Shown in pieces: positions 50,940 to 59,842 of a stretch of DNA of 64,000 nucleotides. The notes below the pieces were generated by a model, which saw nothing but the letters and a program-made list of their open reading frames with translations, searched no databases and had not been told where the DNA came from. Position numbers and translations under genes: made by a program. The stretch is from positions 1 to 64,000 of the forward strand of contig JAJYIR010000009.1 of assembly GCA_021789935.1 (NCBI GenBank), read 5' to 3'. This DNA is from Nitrospirota bacterium (GTDB lineage Bacteria; Nitrospirota; Thermodesulfovibrionia; Thermodesulfovibrionales; JdFR-88). Numbering within the stretch: position 1 is the first letter of the stretch; every line of letters starts with the position of its first letter.

Positions 50940-51731
50940 ATGGCCGATGCAAGGATGCCCCTTACCGAGCACCTGGTGGAGCTGCGTAGAAGGTTACTCG
51001 TCTCCTTCATCGTTTTTTTTGCCGCCTTCTGTTTGTGTTTTTATTATTCAGGGGCCATCTTCAAGGTCCTTACCATACCTTTAAGGTCATATCCGCAGAT
51101 AAACCTTGCCTATCCTTTTTACCATCTGGCAAAAAGGGCCGGCACTGCCAACCTGGTATTTCTTGCGCCGGCGGAGGCTTTTTGGATGTACATAAAGGTG
51201 GCGGCCATCGCGGCCTTTATATTGTCCCTTCCGCTTATCTTCCAGCAGGTGTGGGGGTTCATAGCTCCAGGGCTTATAACCAAGGAAAAGAGGTTCGTGG
51301 CCCCCTTTGTGTTTTTTGCAACGGGGTTTTTCGTTTCAGGAGCTGCCTTTTGTTTCCTCGTCGTGCTGCCGTTTGCGCTGAATTTCCTTCTCCATTATCA
51401 AACCGAATATGTCAAGCCAATGATATCAGTGGGCAACTACATGGATTTCTGCCTGAAATTCATACTCGCATTTGGCGCTGTCTTTGAACTGCCGATGGTT
51501 TTGGTGGTGCTGGCCAGGATGGGCGTGGTCTCCGCGCAGACACTGGCAAAAAACAGGAAGTACGCCATTCTGGCTGCGTTCATAGTGGCCGCTGTCCTTA
51601 CTCCGACCCCGGACGCCTTCAACCAGACACTCATGGCGCTGCCGATGATAATCCTTTACGAGATCGGGATTATCGGAGCCAGGATATTTGGCCGGAAGAG
51701 GACTTCTCCCGTTGGGCAATCCGAGGGGTAA
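50940..51731 (+). CDS. tatC: Sec-independent protein translocase TatC
   Basis: 263 residues, six membrane segments. N-terminal signature TEHLVELRRRLL (the Glu that binds the RR signal); PSPD-like loop region ending VAAVLTPTPDAFNQTLMALP; conserved FxxxxG patterns in between (FGAVFELPMVLVVLARMG). It receives folded proteins with twin-arginine signals. Confidence 0.95.
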   Translation: MADARMPLTEHLVELRRRLLVSFIVFFAAFCLCFYYSGAIFKVLTIPLRSYPQINLAYPFYHLAKRAGTANLVFLAPAEAFWMYIKVAAIAAFILSLPLIFQQVWGFIAPGLITKEKRFVAPFVFFATGFFVSGAAFCFLVVLPFALNFLLHYQTEYVKPMISVGNYMDFCLKFILAFGAVFELPMVLVVLARMGVVSAQTLAKNRKYAILAAFIVAAVLTPTPDAFNQTLMALPMIILYEIGIIGARIFGRKRTSPVGQSEG

Positions 51732-51990
51732 AAGCTTCAAGGCCATAGCGCGTGACATCTCTGAGGGGTATGCCGCCGTTAACCCGATCTTTTTAAAACC
51801 TTTCGAGACAGAAGACCTGAAGGGTCTTTATGCGGAACTGGAGAAATGCCTCTCGGAAATAAGGGCGGGAAAATTCCCGCATGGGCAAATCGAGGCCATC
51901 CGGGTGAGGAACCTGAGGCTTCAGAGGCTCTACGGCGCCGCCATGGTCATCAGGAATTTTGCCAGGGCAAAGCGCGTAATCATTTTCTGA
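51712..51990 (+). CDS. Small conserved-looking protein of unknown function
   Basis: 92 residues from TTG 51712. Not recognised. It is helical, rich in Arg/Lys, ends ARAKRVIIF, and includes FETEDLKGLYAELEKCLSEI. A purine-rich site (AGAGGA) lies 9 bp before the TTG. It overlaps the tatC end by 20 bp. A longer TTG/ATG-like start at 51688 lies deeper in tatC. Confidence 0.5.
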   Translation: MGNPRGKSFKAIARDISEGYAAVNPIFLKPFETEDLKGLYAELEKCLSEIRAGKFPHGQIEAIRVRNLRLQRLYGAAMVIRNFARAKRVIIF

Positions 51991-52006
51991 TTCCATCGGC
52001 CGTTAT

Positions 52007-52036
52007 TTGACCCCCTTTTGCCGCGTATGCTAACTT
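52007..52036 (+). promoter_or_regulatory. Putative promoter before the HEAT-repeat gene
   Basis: TTGACC (52007-52012), 18 bp, then TAACTT (52031-52036) with an extended TGC just before it. The ATG at 52045 is 8 bp beyond the -10 box. Confidence 0.4.
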
Positions 52037-52044
52037 TAAATACC

Positions 52045-53703
52045 ATGTCTGCAGAGGATATTTTAAGGCCTGCACAGGAGCTCATCCAGGTTTTCCAGCG
52101 TGCCAGGAAAAGTCTGCGCATGTATCCGGCCAATAATCCCGTTTATTCCAGAACGATAGAGGACGCCTTCAGGCGCTCGGACGGTTTTCTGCTGGAATAC
52201 GGCGATCTTGAACTTAAATTCAGGCAGAACGATATACTGCTTGGAGACCAGGTGGTCTACCAAAGCCAGGACAAGGAAGACAACTTCGCTTTTTTCTTTT
52301 TCAAGGACGGGGTGAGAGAGCTTACCTTCAGGCGGGGTCTTTCTTCGATGGAACTGGGCGAATTCCTGCGGGCCATCTCTTTTGATTTCGAAAGGCATGG
52401 GGAGGAAGAAGATATAGTTACGCTGCTGTGGGAGCGCGATTTTGAGCACATAAAATACGTTATAGATGAGAATTTTCTGCTGGAGGATGAGGTTTATGAG
52501 AACCGGGCGGTCGCTCAGGCGAAAGGGGAGAGCAATGATGAGCCCGAACTTAAACGCATTTACGGCGAGATAATGAAAGAGGAGGACGTCTCCGGGCAGC
52601 CGGAGGTCGCGCCTGTTACAAAGGCAGACCTGCATGCGCTTCTGAAAGAGCTTGAGAGGGACTCCGTCAGCAAGCTGCCGAAGCTTACCGCGATGCTTTT
52701 CGATTTTTTCCAGGAGGCCGATATTTCAGAATACGTCGGCACGGTGGACCTTATCATCGACGCCTTTGAATACTGCATAAAAACCGGCGACCTTCGCTCG
52801 GCGGTCGGACTGCTCGCCAAGGCCTCCGATCCGCCTCCGGTGGCGCAGGACGTACTCCTAATGAAAAAAGAGCTTGAGCGCCTTTTGGAATTTGCCAGCT
52901 CCCCCGAAATAGTTGGCATGCTGGGCGAACAGCTGGACTCCGGGGAGCTGTTCGAAACAAATATATTTGAAGAATATGTCCGCCGCCTGGATAAGTCGGC
53001 AGTGCCTTCCTTCATATCCATATTGGGCGAGCTGAAAACTATAGAGGCCAGGAAAAGGATCATCAACGCCCTGGTCTTCCTGGGCGGAAAAGACATTCAA
53101 GCCCTTGCGAAGGGCCTTTCCGACCACAGGTGGTATGTGGTGAGGAACATTATCTATATATTCAGGCAAATCGGGGACCCCGGCGTAATCGAGTTTCTGG
53201 TGAAGGCCGCTCGCCATCAGGACGTCCGGGTGAGGATGGAAGTGCTGCGGGCTCTGGGGGAGTTCGAGGGCCAGCAAGGCGTGCTGCCAGCTTTAAGGGA
53301 GGCCCTGGACGACCCGGAGGCGTCCATAAGGATGATGGCTGTCAGGGCGCTTGGCAGGATGAAATCTGCCCCTGCAAAAAAGATCATCCTCTCCCGAATA
53401 AACGGCAAGGGCTTTATCGATCTGGACTTCAATGAAAAAAAAGAGTACTTCGAGGTCCTCGCGAACTGGCCCGAAACGGAGACGGAGGAGTTCCTTTTGC
53501 GTGTGCTCAGGACCGGGTCCTTTTTTAAAAAAAGCAAGGTGGCGGAGCTGAGGGCGTGTGCTGCTTACAGCCTGGGGCTGATGGGGTGCCGCGGCGCGCT
53601 TGGACATCTTGAAAAGCTTAAAAACGCCAAAAACAGGCTTTTAAGCGATTATTCCTACAGGGCAATAAAACGTATAGAGTATGGACAGCAGCCTGGACAT
53701 TAG
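52045..53703 (+). CDS. HEAT-repeat protein, partner of an HD-GYP phosphodiesterase
   Basis: 552 residues. The N-terminal half (1-200) has no recognised domain but contains LEYGDLELKFRQND and an acidic stretch. The C-terminal half (about 330-545) has HEAT-like alpha-hairpins (QDVRVRMEVLRALGEFEGQQ, PEASIRMMAVRALGRMKS). No enzyme motif. The stop lies inside the next gene's start (23-bp overlap), which implies a fixed partnership. ATG 52045 is preferred over TTG 52018 because of the promoter geometry. Confidence 0.75.
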   Translation: MSAEDILRPAQELIQVFQRARKSLRMYPANNPVYSRTIEDAFRRSDGFLLEYGDLELKFRQNDILLGDQVVYQSQDKEDNFAFFFFKDGVRELTFRRGLSSMELGEFLRAISFDFERHGEEEDIVTLLWERDFEHIKYVIDENFLLEDEVYENRAVAQAKGESNDEPELKRIYGEIMKEEDVSGQPEVAPVTKADLHALLKELERDSVSKLPKLTAMLFDFFQEADISEYVGTVDLIIDAFEYCIKTGDLRSAVGLLAKASDPPPVAQDVLLMKKELERLLEFASSPEIVGMLGEQLDSGELFETNIFEEYVRRLDKSAVPSFISILGELKTIEARKRIINALVFLGGKDIQALAKGLSDHRWYVVRNIIYIFRQIGDPGVIEFLVKAARHQDVRVRMEVLRALGEFEGQQGVLPALREALDDPEASIRMMAVRALGRMKSAPAKKIILSRINGKGFIDLDFNEKKEYFEVLANWPETETEEFLLRVLRTGSFFKKSKVAELRACAAYSLGLMGCRGALGHLEKLKNAKNRLLSDYSYRAIKRIEYGQQPGH

Positions 53704-55078
53704 CCGCTTATCAAGAGAGATAGTAAGCCAGCTTGCGGTGATTGTGCGCACCTCCCAGCTGCACGATCCGAGGAACATTGCCGTGGCCACCTCCATAGAG
53801 AAGTTCGTTTCGGGCGCAAACGTCCTTATCCTCGAGGAAAGCTCCATGGAGATCGAGATCGTTGGCGAGTACTTCTATTTAAATGGCGAACGGGTCAAGT
53901 TCACGATGGAGCATCTCCTTAATTTCGATTTTCTTCAGAGAGAGTTCAAAAAACGTGCCCTTGGCAGCATAAAATTCATGTGCGAAGTCAGCACCGCGGA
54001 CATGCAGGAGTTCCTGACCGTCTTCACGTCCTGCCAGTTCTCGGCGGAACCCTTTGAGGACCTCACACTTAAGATCGAAGGTCTAAGGTGCATAAGCGTG
54101 GGAAGGCTCCGGAGGATTTCGGAACAGTCCGATATTGATATGAGGAAGACCGTAAAGAGGACTTACTTCAACGCGGTTTCTTTCACCAGGGGCGTCATGA
54201 ACAAGATAAAGGTGGGCGAGCGCATAAGCATGAAAAAGGCCAAAAGGGTGGTCGAAACCATGGTGGATACCCTTTTGGACAAGGAAGAGTTCCTCCTTGG
54301 GATGACCGTTATCAAGAACTATGACGAGTACACTTTCCATCATTCCGTCAATGTCAGCATCATTTCAGTCGCGCTGGGGCAGAGGCTTGGATTGGACAGG
54401 AAGTCCCTGATGGAGCTGGGGCTTGTCGCCCTTTTCCACGATATCGGGAAAACGCTGATACCAAACGAGATTTTGAACAAGCCCACCGCGTTCGACGAGC
54501 AGGATTGGAAGGTCATGACCCGCCACCCTCTGTCCGGGGTGAAACTCATATTCCAGATGAAGAGTTTTGATTCAGCTAGCGTGCGTGCGGCCATAGTCGC
54601 CTATGAGCATCATATACACCCGGACGGTTCGGGTTACCCCGGGGTGAAACCGATCGCGGAGCTGGACCTGTTCAGCAGGATCGTGGCGATAGCTGACCAG
54701 TACGACGCCATGACCTCCTCCAGGATTTATGCGAGGACGCCCATGACGCCGGACAAGGCGCTGGCCCTTATGGTAAAACGCATTTCATCCCAGTTGGACC
54801 CGCTGCTTATGAAGTTCTTTATAAACCTGGCAGGTACTTACCCGGTTGGGACTCTGGTGGTGTTGGATACCATGGAATTGGGAATAGTCTTCTCAGCGAA
54901 CCAGTCGGACAACTCGCGGCCCAAGGTAAAGGTCATAACCGGCCCCGGCGGAAACAGAATAGAATCATGGGTTGCTGACCTGACCGAAAAAAACGCCGCC
55001 GGCGGATACTTAAGAAGCATTCGAAAAACAGTGGACCACAATAAATATGGAATCAACCTTGCGGAATACTTTCTCTGA
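53681..55078 (+). CDS. HD-GYP domain protein (probable c-di-GMP phosphodiesterase)
   Basis: 465 residues. An N-terminal region of about 160 residues without a clear match is followed by an HD-GYP domain: HHSVNVSIISVALGQRL, HDIGKTLIP (near residue 253), EHHIHPDGSGYPG and IVAIADQYDAMTS. The metal and substrate ligands of the family are all present. It degrades c-di-GMP. It is coupled to the HEAT-repeat protein upstream, which may gate it. Confidence 0.92.
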   Translation: MDSSLDISRLSREIVSQLAVIVRTSQLHDPRNIAVATSIEKFVSGANVLILEESSMEIEIVGEYFYLNGERVKFTMEHLLNFDFLQREFKKRALGSIKFMCEVSTADMQEFLTVFTSCQFSAEPFEDLTLKIEGLRCISVGRLRRISEQSDIDMRKTVKRTYFNAVSFTRGVMNKIKVGERISMKKAKRVVETMVDTLLDKEEFLLGMTVIKNYDEYTFHHSVNVSIISVALGQRLGLDRKSLMELGLVALFHDIGKTLIPNEILNKPTAFDEQDWKVMTRHPLSGVKLIFQMKSFDSASVRAAIVAYEHHIHPDGSGYPGVKPIAELDLFSRIVAIADQYDAMTSSRIYARTPMTPDKALALMVKRISSQLDPLLMKFFINLAGTYPVGTLVVLDTMELGIVFSANQSDNSRPKVKVITGPGGNRIESWVADLTEKNAAGGYLRSIRKTVDHNKYGINLAEYFL

Positions 55079-55160
55079 TCCTGCAACTGCAAAGCCGGCC
55101 TAAATTTTTAAAAATAAGTTTGCTTTATGATGCTGTTTTTAGTTTGCACTGCCTGATATA

Positions 55161-55189
55161 TTGTTTATATTATTATTTATATCTATAAA
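55161..55189 (+). promoter_or_regulatory. Putative promoter of the exported rhodanese gene
   Basis: TTGTTT (55161-55166), 17 bp, TATAAA (55184-55189) in an AT-rich gap. The leader is about 80 bases. A 10-bp palindrome, AACCCGGGTT, lies in it (55225-55234). Confidence 0.45.
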
Positions 55190-55276
55190 AAATATTGTGA
55201 AACCCTTATTATATTCATGGAAAACCCGGGTTGAACCGGTTGCCAAAATACATCCATACAGGAGGAACGCTGACAG

Positions 55277-56233
55277 ATGACAGCCAGGAAATGGAGCCGC
55301 TCGATCTTAATCATGTTGTTCATGGTGTTTGTGGTTGCCGGATTATCTCTAAAATCGGCCAGTGCCGCCGGGGCATCCCCGTTGATTGTGGATTCCGGGT
55401 GGTTGTCCGCGCACAGCGGTAAAATAGTGGTCGTTGACGTGAGGAATGGTAAAAGTTACCTTAAAGGGCATATCCCAGGCTCAATAAGCATTCCGGTGAA
55501 TGAACTTCAAACCAAACCCGATGCCATAATGTTTTCCGCGTCGCGCGAAGAAAAAATATTGGGGAAAAAAGGTCTTCGCATGGGCTCGGACGTGGTACTT
55601 GTCGGAGCCGGAAGGGAAATGGCCTATCTTGAGTTCTGGATGCTCGATTACCTGGGAATGCCCAGACTCCACGTCCTGAACGGAGGCATGGAGGAGTGGA
55701 AAGGACAGCTCGCGACGGCTGAAACGAAGCTTCCTCCGGCGGTGTTCAAGGGCAGGCCCAATCCTTCCAGATACGCTACGACCGCGTACATCCGCTCCCA
55801 CCTGCACGCGACCGGTGTAGTGCTGCTGGATGTGCGCTCCCCGGAAGAATTTGCGGGGACGGATGTAAGGGCCTTGCGCGGGGGCCATATTCCCGGGGCA
55901 GTGAATATGAATTATGTGAACAACTATGTGACCGATACGACGCTCCTTAAACCGGTCAGCGAATTAAAGAAGATTTACAGCAAGCTGGACAGAAGGAAGG
56001 AGTACGTCACTTACTGCCAGACCGGCACCAGGGCGGCTAACTCGTATTTTGTGCTTAGGGCTCTTGGGTTCAAGCGGGTCAGGGTCTATGACGCATCCTG
56101 GATAGTGTGGGGGAGTGATGAGAGTCTGCCTGCCGATGATGTTAGCTATTTCAACTTTGTTCCCCTGCTTAACACCGTAAAAAAATTACAGAAAAAAGTG
56201 GACGCACTCGAAAAAGCGGGGGCGGGGAAATAA
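55277..56233 (+). CDS. Exported tandem-rhodanese sulfurtransferase
   Basis: 318 residues. Signal peptide (to SASAAG), two rhodanese domains (about 35-160 and 165-300). The second has the active loop YCQTGTRAANSY with its Cys near residue 247. The first has GAGREMAYLEF at that place and no Cys, as in thiosulfate sulfurtransferases. The C-terminal 25 residues form a coiled coil. It probably moves sulfur in the periplasm. GGAGG lies about 11 bp before the ATG. A strong terminator follows. Confidence 0.9.
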   Translation: MTARKWSRSILIMLFMVFVVAGLSLKSASAAGASPLIVDSGWLSAHSGKIVVVDVRNGKSYLKGHIPGSISIPVNELQTKPDAIMFSASREEKILGKKGLRMGSDVVLVGAGREMAYLEFWMLDYLGMPRLHVLNGGMEEWKGQLATAETKLPPAVFKGRPNPSRYATTAYIRSHLHATGVVLLDVRSPEEFAGTDVRALRGGHIPGAVNMNYVNNYVTDTTLLKPVSELKKIYSKLDRRKEYVTYCQTGTRAANSYFVLRALGFKRVRVYDASWIVWGSDESLPADDVSYFNFVPLLNTVKKLQKKVDALEKAGAGK

Positions 56234-56271
56234 AATAAAATAGAAAAACCGTAAAAATAAAACTGGTGTCT

Positions 56272-56306
56272 AAAGGGAGTTGGCCTGGCCAACTCCCTTT
56301 ACTTTT
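56272..56306 (+). terminator. Rho-independent terminator of the rhodanese gene
   Basis: Perfect 12-bp stem AAAGGGAGTTGG/CCAACTCCCTTT with a CCTGG loop, followed by TTTACTTTT. It is 38 bp past the stop. Confidence 0.8.
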
Positions 56307-56365
56307 GGTGAGATTCGCGCCGCTGATATAAGCAACAATGACCACACAGAGAGCATGAGGATTTA

Positions 56366-56374
56366 TGCTACAAT
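56366..56374 (+). promoter_or_regulatory. Extended -10 box of the small cytochrome gene
   Basis: TGC-TACAAT ends 5 bp before the ATG at 56380. No -35 match and no usable Shine-Dalgarno (GAGG is 1 bp from the ATG). Confidence 0.5.
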
Positions 56375-56379
56375 GAGGC

Positions 56380-56619
56380 ATGAAAGGCGCCTTGGGTTTT
56401 TTTATCCTGGTGGTGGTTATAGTGGGCGCGCTCCTTATCTTCCCAAAACACAAATGGCCCCCTCTGCCTGATGACCAGTTCCACCGCGGGGTCGCCACCG
56501 TGGCCGCCTGTATGGGTTGCCATGGCCCTGGCAAAAGCCATCCCCTTGCGGCCTCGCACCCGCCAAAATTCTCGTGTTTCAAGTGCCATAAGACAAAAAT
56601 AAAAACAAAAAAGGGATAA
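56380..56619 (+). CDS. Small membrane-anchored diheme c-type cytochrome
   Basis: 79 residues. An N-terminal membrane helix (about 5-21) anchors a short periplasmic tail with two heme-binding motifs, CMGCH and CFKCH, 28 residues apart, and additional His residues (SHPLAASHPP) that can be axial ligands. It ends in a Lys-rich stretch encoded by an A-rich tract. It could carry electrons to a periplasmic enzyme, perhaps the rhodanese next door; that is inference. Confidence 0.8.
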   Translation: MKGALGFFILVVVIVGALLIFPKHKWPPLPDDQFHRGVATVAACMGCHGPGKSHPLAASHPPKFSCFKCHKTKIKTKKG

Positions 56620-56625
56620 AAAAAC

Positions 56626-57018
56626 TCAGGGAACTTTTTTTATGAAGGGCATCGGAAGGAGTTCTTTTAAATTCAGGGTGATTACGGAACGCTTTGAAGG
56701 CAGCACTATCTTTATGCCGGGGGCATACTCAAAGAGCATCTGCCTGCAGGACCCGCAGGGATAACAGGGCTCTCCGCTTGCGCAGGTGATTGCTATTGCC
56801 CTTAAATCCGTTGCGCCTTCCGAAAGCGCCTTCAGGAGTGCCACACGCTCGGCGCAGACACTCAATGTAAGCGAGGCGTTTTCTATATTGCAGCCCGTAA
56901 AAAGCCTGCCATCCCCCGCAATCACGGCCGCACCAACCCGGAAACCGGAGTAAAGGGGCTGCGAAAAGCCAAGCGCCTTCTTTGAAGCCTTTATCAGCCT
57001 TTCAATATCTTGCGGCAA
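56626..57018 (-). CDS. cdd: Cytidine deaminase
   Basis: 130 residues, the size of tetrameric CDA. Substrate and zinc motifs: CNIENASLTLSVCAERVA (Cys-Ala-Glu) and PCGSCRQMLFEY (two Cys ligands). It deaminates cytidine and deoxycytidine in pyrimidine salvage. TTG start; 30 bp after the TPR lipoprotein gene. Confidence 0.94.
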   Translation of the reverse strand: MPQDIERLIKASKKALGFSQPLYSGFRVGAAVIAGDGRLFTGCNIENASLTLSVCAERVALLKALSEGATDLRAIAITCASGEPCYPCGSCRQMLFEYAPGIKIVLPSKRSVITLNLKELLPMPFIKKVP

Positions 57019-57048
57019 AAGATCCAGGCGCTTAAATCCCGCTCTCCG

Positions 57049-57753
57049 TTAGTATTTAAAAACCTCCAGAATCTGCGCTGCGTCTTCACGGCACCATGGA
57101 AGAGCGCCGCCGTTTTGGAAAAACTGCTCCGCTTTTTCCATGTCTCCCTTGAAGCGGGGGTCGAAGGCTATGGCCCGCTCCAGGCTCCTTGAGGCGTTTC
57201 CGTAGTCCCCGGTCAGGTTATATATGACGGCCATTTCGTAATAGGCCGGATAATAATCCGACTTCCTTCTGGTGGCCTGAATCAAGGCGTCTATCGAATC
57301 GTTATATCTCTTGAGTTTGAATAGTGCAAGGCCAAGGTTGAAAAAAGCCTTTTCCGGAGTAGGGTAAAGGGGATTAGACAGGGCTTTTTCGCAATAAGCA
57401 GCGGCTTTTTCATATTTTTGGCGCTGGTATTCAACCAGGCATAGGTTGTTATAGCCTTCGGAGAAATCAGGGTCTAATTTTACCGCCATTGAAAAGGACT
57501 TTTCGGCATTCCCCGGATCGTCCCATTTGAGGTAAACATATCCAAGAGCGTTATAGATGTCTTTGTCCCCGCCATCGCTGTCAAGGGCCTTCTGGAACTC
57601 CACGAAAGCGGACTGGTATTGGTCGGACCGAAGCTGGGCAAGCCCCAGTTTATAGTGCAGATCAGCCTCTTTTTTCTGCTCCGTTGTGGAACACGAAAAG
57701 GCTATCATTAAGATCAGGACTGGAATAAGGTATTTTTTGTTTTTCCTGAACAT
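57049..57753 (-). CDS. TPR-repeat lipoprotein (PilF/PilW-like)
   Basis: 234 residues from ATG 57753. Lipoprotein signal with lipobox (MIAFSC), then about five TPR units (LHYKLGLAQLRSDQYQSAF; LGYVYLKWDDPGNAEKSF; FNLGLALFKLKRYNDSIDA). Such proteins help type IV pilus secretin assembly, but no pilus gene is in the window. AAGGGG lies 8 bp before this ATG; an ATG at 57759 is only 2 bp from that site. Confidence 0.82.
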   Translation of the reverse strand: MFRKNKKYLIPVLILMIAFSCSTTEQKKEADLHYKLGLAQLRSDQYQSAFVEFQKALDSDGGDKDIYNALGYVYLKWDDPGNAEKSFSMAVKLDPDFSEGYNNLCLVEYQRQKYEKAAAYCEKALSNPLYPTPEKAFFNLGLALFKLKRYNDSIDALIQATRRKSDYYPAYYEMAVIYNLTGDYGNASRSLERAIAFDPRFKGDMEKAEQFFQNGGALPWCREDAAQILEVFKY

Positions 57754-57885
57754 GGACATGGCCCCTTGCACTTTAAAGCCGTGCTTTTTAAAACTATTAA
57801 AAAATCTGTACCGGAAAAATTAAAAACCAAAAAACCTGTTAGTAACTTAACAGAAATAACCGCCGCAAGTAAAGGTGTAAACGTG

Positions 57886-57894
57886 TGTTATCAT
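57886..57894 (+). promoter_or_regulatory. Extended -10 promoter of murQ
   Basis: TGT-TATCAT, with the predicted start near 57901 and a leader of about 30 bases that includes GAGGG before the ATG at 57931. Confidence 0.45.
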
Positions 57895-57930
57895 TAATTT
57901 TAGCGTAAAACTTGCAGCAATGAGGGCAAA

Positions 57931-58794
57931 ATGAGGGATACGGAACGCACAAACCCGATGTCTAAGGGTATGGACGCACTGACAGTGAGGGAGTTTTTGA
58001 AGTTGATGCATGTGTCCGGCAGGGAGGCATTCGATGCAATGGGGCCGGCGCTGCCAGAGCTGGAAAAGGTAGTGCAGTGCTGCGTGCAGGCCATAAGGTC
58101 CGGCGGGAGGGTTTTTTATGCCGGAGCCGGGACTAGCGGCAGGCTTGGCATAATGGATGCTTCCGAGGTAAAACCTACGTTCGGATCGGATGCGTTTAAT
58201 GCCATAATCGCTGGCGGTCCGCCAGCCATAACAAACGCTGTGGAAGGGGCGGAAGACGATCGGGCTGCTGCTACTGCCATCGCTGACGGCGCCATAAGCG
58301 CGCGGGACGCAGTCATAGGCATAAGCGCCAGCGGTACTACCCCCTTCGTTCTGGCTTTTTTGGAGGAGGCGAAAAAAAAGGGTGCGGCGGCCTGGCTTGT
58401 CTCTTCAAACGAGGTGGAATACGGTTTCCTGGACGGGATGGTGAAGCTGCTGACCGGGCCTGAACTGATCGCGGGTTCGACGAGGCTGAAGGCCGCAACG
58501 GCACAGAAGCTTTGCCTGAACATGATTTCCACTGCCGTAATGGTGCAGCTCGGAAAGGTTTACGACGGGTTCATGGTCGATGTCATTGCCGGCAACAAAA
58601 AACTCGTTGAAAGGGCAAGGAGGATAGTTTCTTCCTGCACAGGTTGCGATGAGCATGAGGCCGGCCGGTACCTTGAGATGTCAGGAATGAACCCGAAGCT
58701 GGCCATTGTCATGTCCGTAAAAAAGGTCCCGAAGGAAGATGCCGAAAGGCTGCTGTCCGAAAACGGCGGACGGCTTCGCGGCATTATCGATTAA
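57931..58794 (+). CDS. murQ: N-acetylmuramic acid 6-phosphate etherase
   Basis: 287 residues, SIS-domain enzyme. FYAGAGTSGRLGIMDASEV, VIGISASGTTPFVLAFL and the C-terminal helix pair NPKLAIVMSVKKVPKEDA. It cleaves the lactyl ether of MurNAc-6-P in cell-wall recycling. GAGGG lies 4 bp before the ATG. It is convergent with folP. Confidence 0.94.
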   Translation: MRDTERTNPMSKGMDALTVREFLKLMHVSGREAFDAMGPALPELEKVVQCCVQAIRSGGRVFYAGAGTSGRLGIMDASEVKPTFGSDAFNAIIAGGPPAITNAVEGAEDDRAAATAIADGAISARDAVIGISASGTTPFVLAFLEEAKKKGAAAWLVSSNEVEYGFLDGMVKLLTGPELIAGSTRLKAATAQKLCLNMISTAVMVQLGKVYDGFMVDVIAGNKKLVERARRIVSSCTGCDEHEAGRYLEMSGMNPKLAIVMSVKKVPKEDAERLLSENGGRLRGIID

Positions 58795-58825
58795 AAAGGC
58801 GGCAGGGGAAAATAAAAAAACCATT

Positions 58826-59671
58826 TCAAAAATCCAGGGCCCGTTTTATGGCATCCGCAACACCAGCGGCCCTGGCGGCTTCTTTAACGTCATGTACCCT
58901 GACGATATCGGCCCCATTTATAATTGCGATAGATAGGGCCGCAAGTGTTCCCTCCATTCTTTCATGTGCAGGTGCCCCGCCAATGACATTTCCGATGAAC
59001 GCCTTTCTTGAAGGCCCAACCAGGACGGGGAGTTCGAGACTGGTGAAGATTTCCAGATTCTTAAGTATTTCAAGGTTTTGTGCCGTGGTTTTGCCAAACC
59101 CTATGCCCGGGTCAATTATTATCTTGTCTCTTTCCACACCGGCCTCGAAGGCAGCACGGATGGAGCCCCTCAGGTAATCCAGTATTTCAGGTATAAGTGC
59201 CTCATAAACCGGATTTTTCTGCATGTCTTTTGGAGTGCCCTTTATGTGCATCAGGACAACGGGGGCTTTGTAACGGGCGGCGAGCCCCGGCATGGCGCTG
59301 TCGAACCTCATTCCGCTTATATCGTTTATGATATCGGCGCCGGCATCGAGGGCGGCCCGGGCCACCGCGGACCTGTAGGTATCAATAGAGACGGGGACCG
59401 GGGACCTTTTTCTGAGGGCCTTGATCACCGGCACTGTGCGGCCTATTTCCATTTCCTCGTCCACAGGCAGAGAGCCGGGCCTTGTGGATTCCCCCCCTAT
59501 GTCAATAATGTCCGCGCCGTGCTCCGCCATTTCGAGGGCATGTTCAACGGCCTTTTCGAGGTCCATGTGCAATCCGCCGTCGCTAAATGAATCTGGAGTG
59601 ACGTTAAGGATGCCCATAATGAAGGTACGCTGGGAGAAGTCAAAGACATGCGCGCCCGCCCGAAGTTTCAT
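58826..59671 (-). CDS. folP: Dihydropteroate synthase
   Basis: 281 residues, TIM barrel. MGILNVTPDSFSDGG, DIIDIGGESTRPG (pABA and pyrophosphate loops), ADIINDISGM and DPGIGFGKT. It joins pABA to the pterin in folate synthesis and is the sulfonamide target. No Shine-Dalgarno; an A-rich leader precedes the ATG. It follows ftsH by 171 bp, in an order common in many bacteria. Confidence 0.95.
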   Translation of the reverse strand: MKLRAGAHVFDFSQRTFIMGILNVTPDSFSDGGLHMDLEKAVEHALEMAEHGADIIDIGGESTRPGSLPVDEEMEIGRTVPVIKALRKRSPVPVSIDTYRSAVARAALDAGADIINDISGMRFDSAMPGLAARYKAPVVLMHIKGTPKDMQKNPVYEALIPEILDYLRGSIRAAFEAGVERDKIIIDPGIGFGKTTAQNLEILKNLEIFTSLELPVLVGPSRKAFIGNVIGGAPAHERMEGTLAALSIAIINGADIVRVHDVKEAARAAGVADAIKRALDF

Positions 59672-59842
59672 TTGCGTGGTTTTTTTTATTTTATTTTGTT
59701 TTTGTTATTGGAACGAAAGTGTTTCCGGGCGGAGGAAAATCCCCGCCGCAGGAAATTCGCCTGTCTGCATTCCGGTTGACGGGAGGCCCGGGTTTGCCAA
59801 AAAACATCTTCAGGCCTCCGCCATATTTTTCATGAGGCAGGT

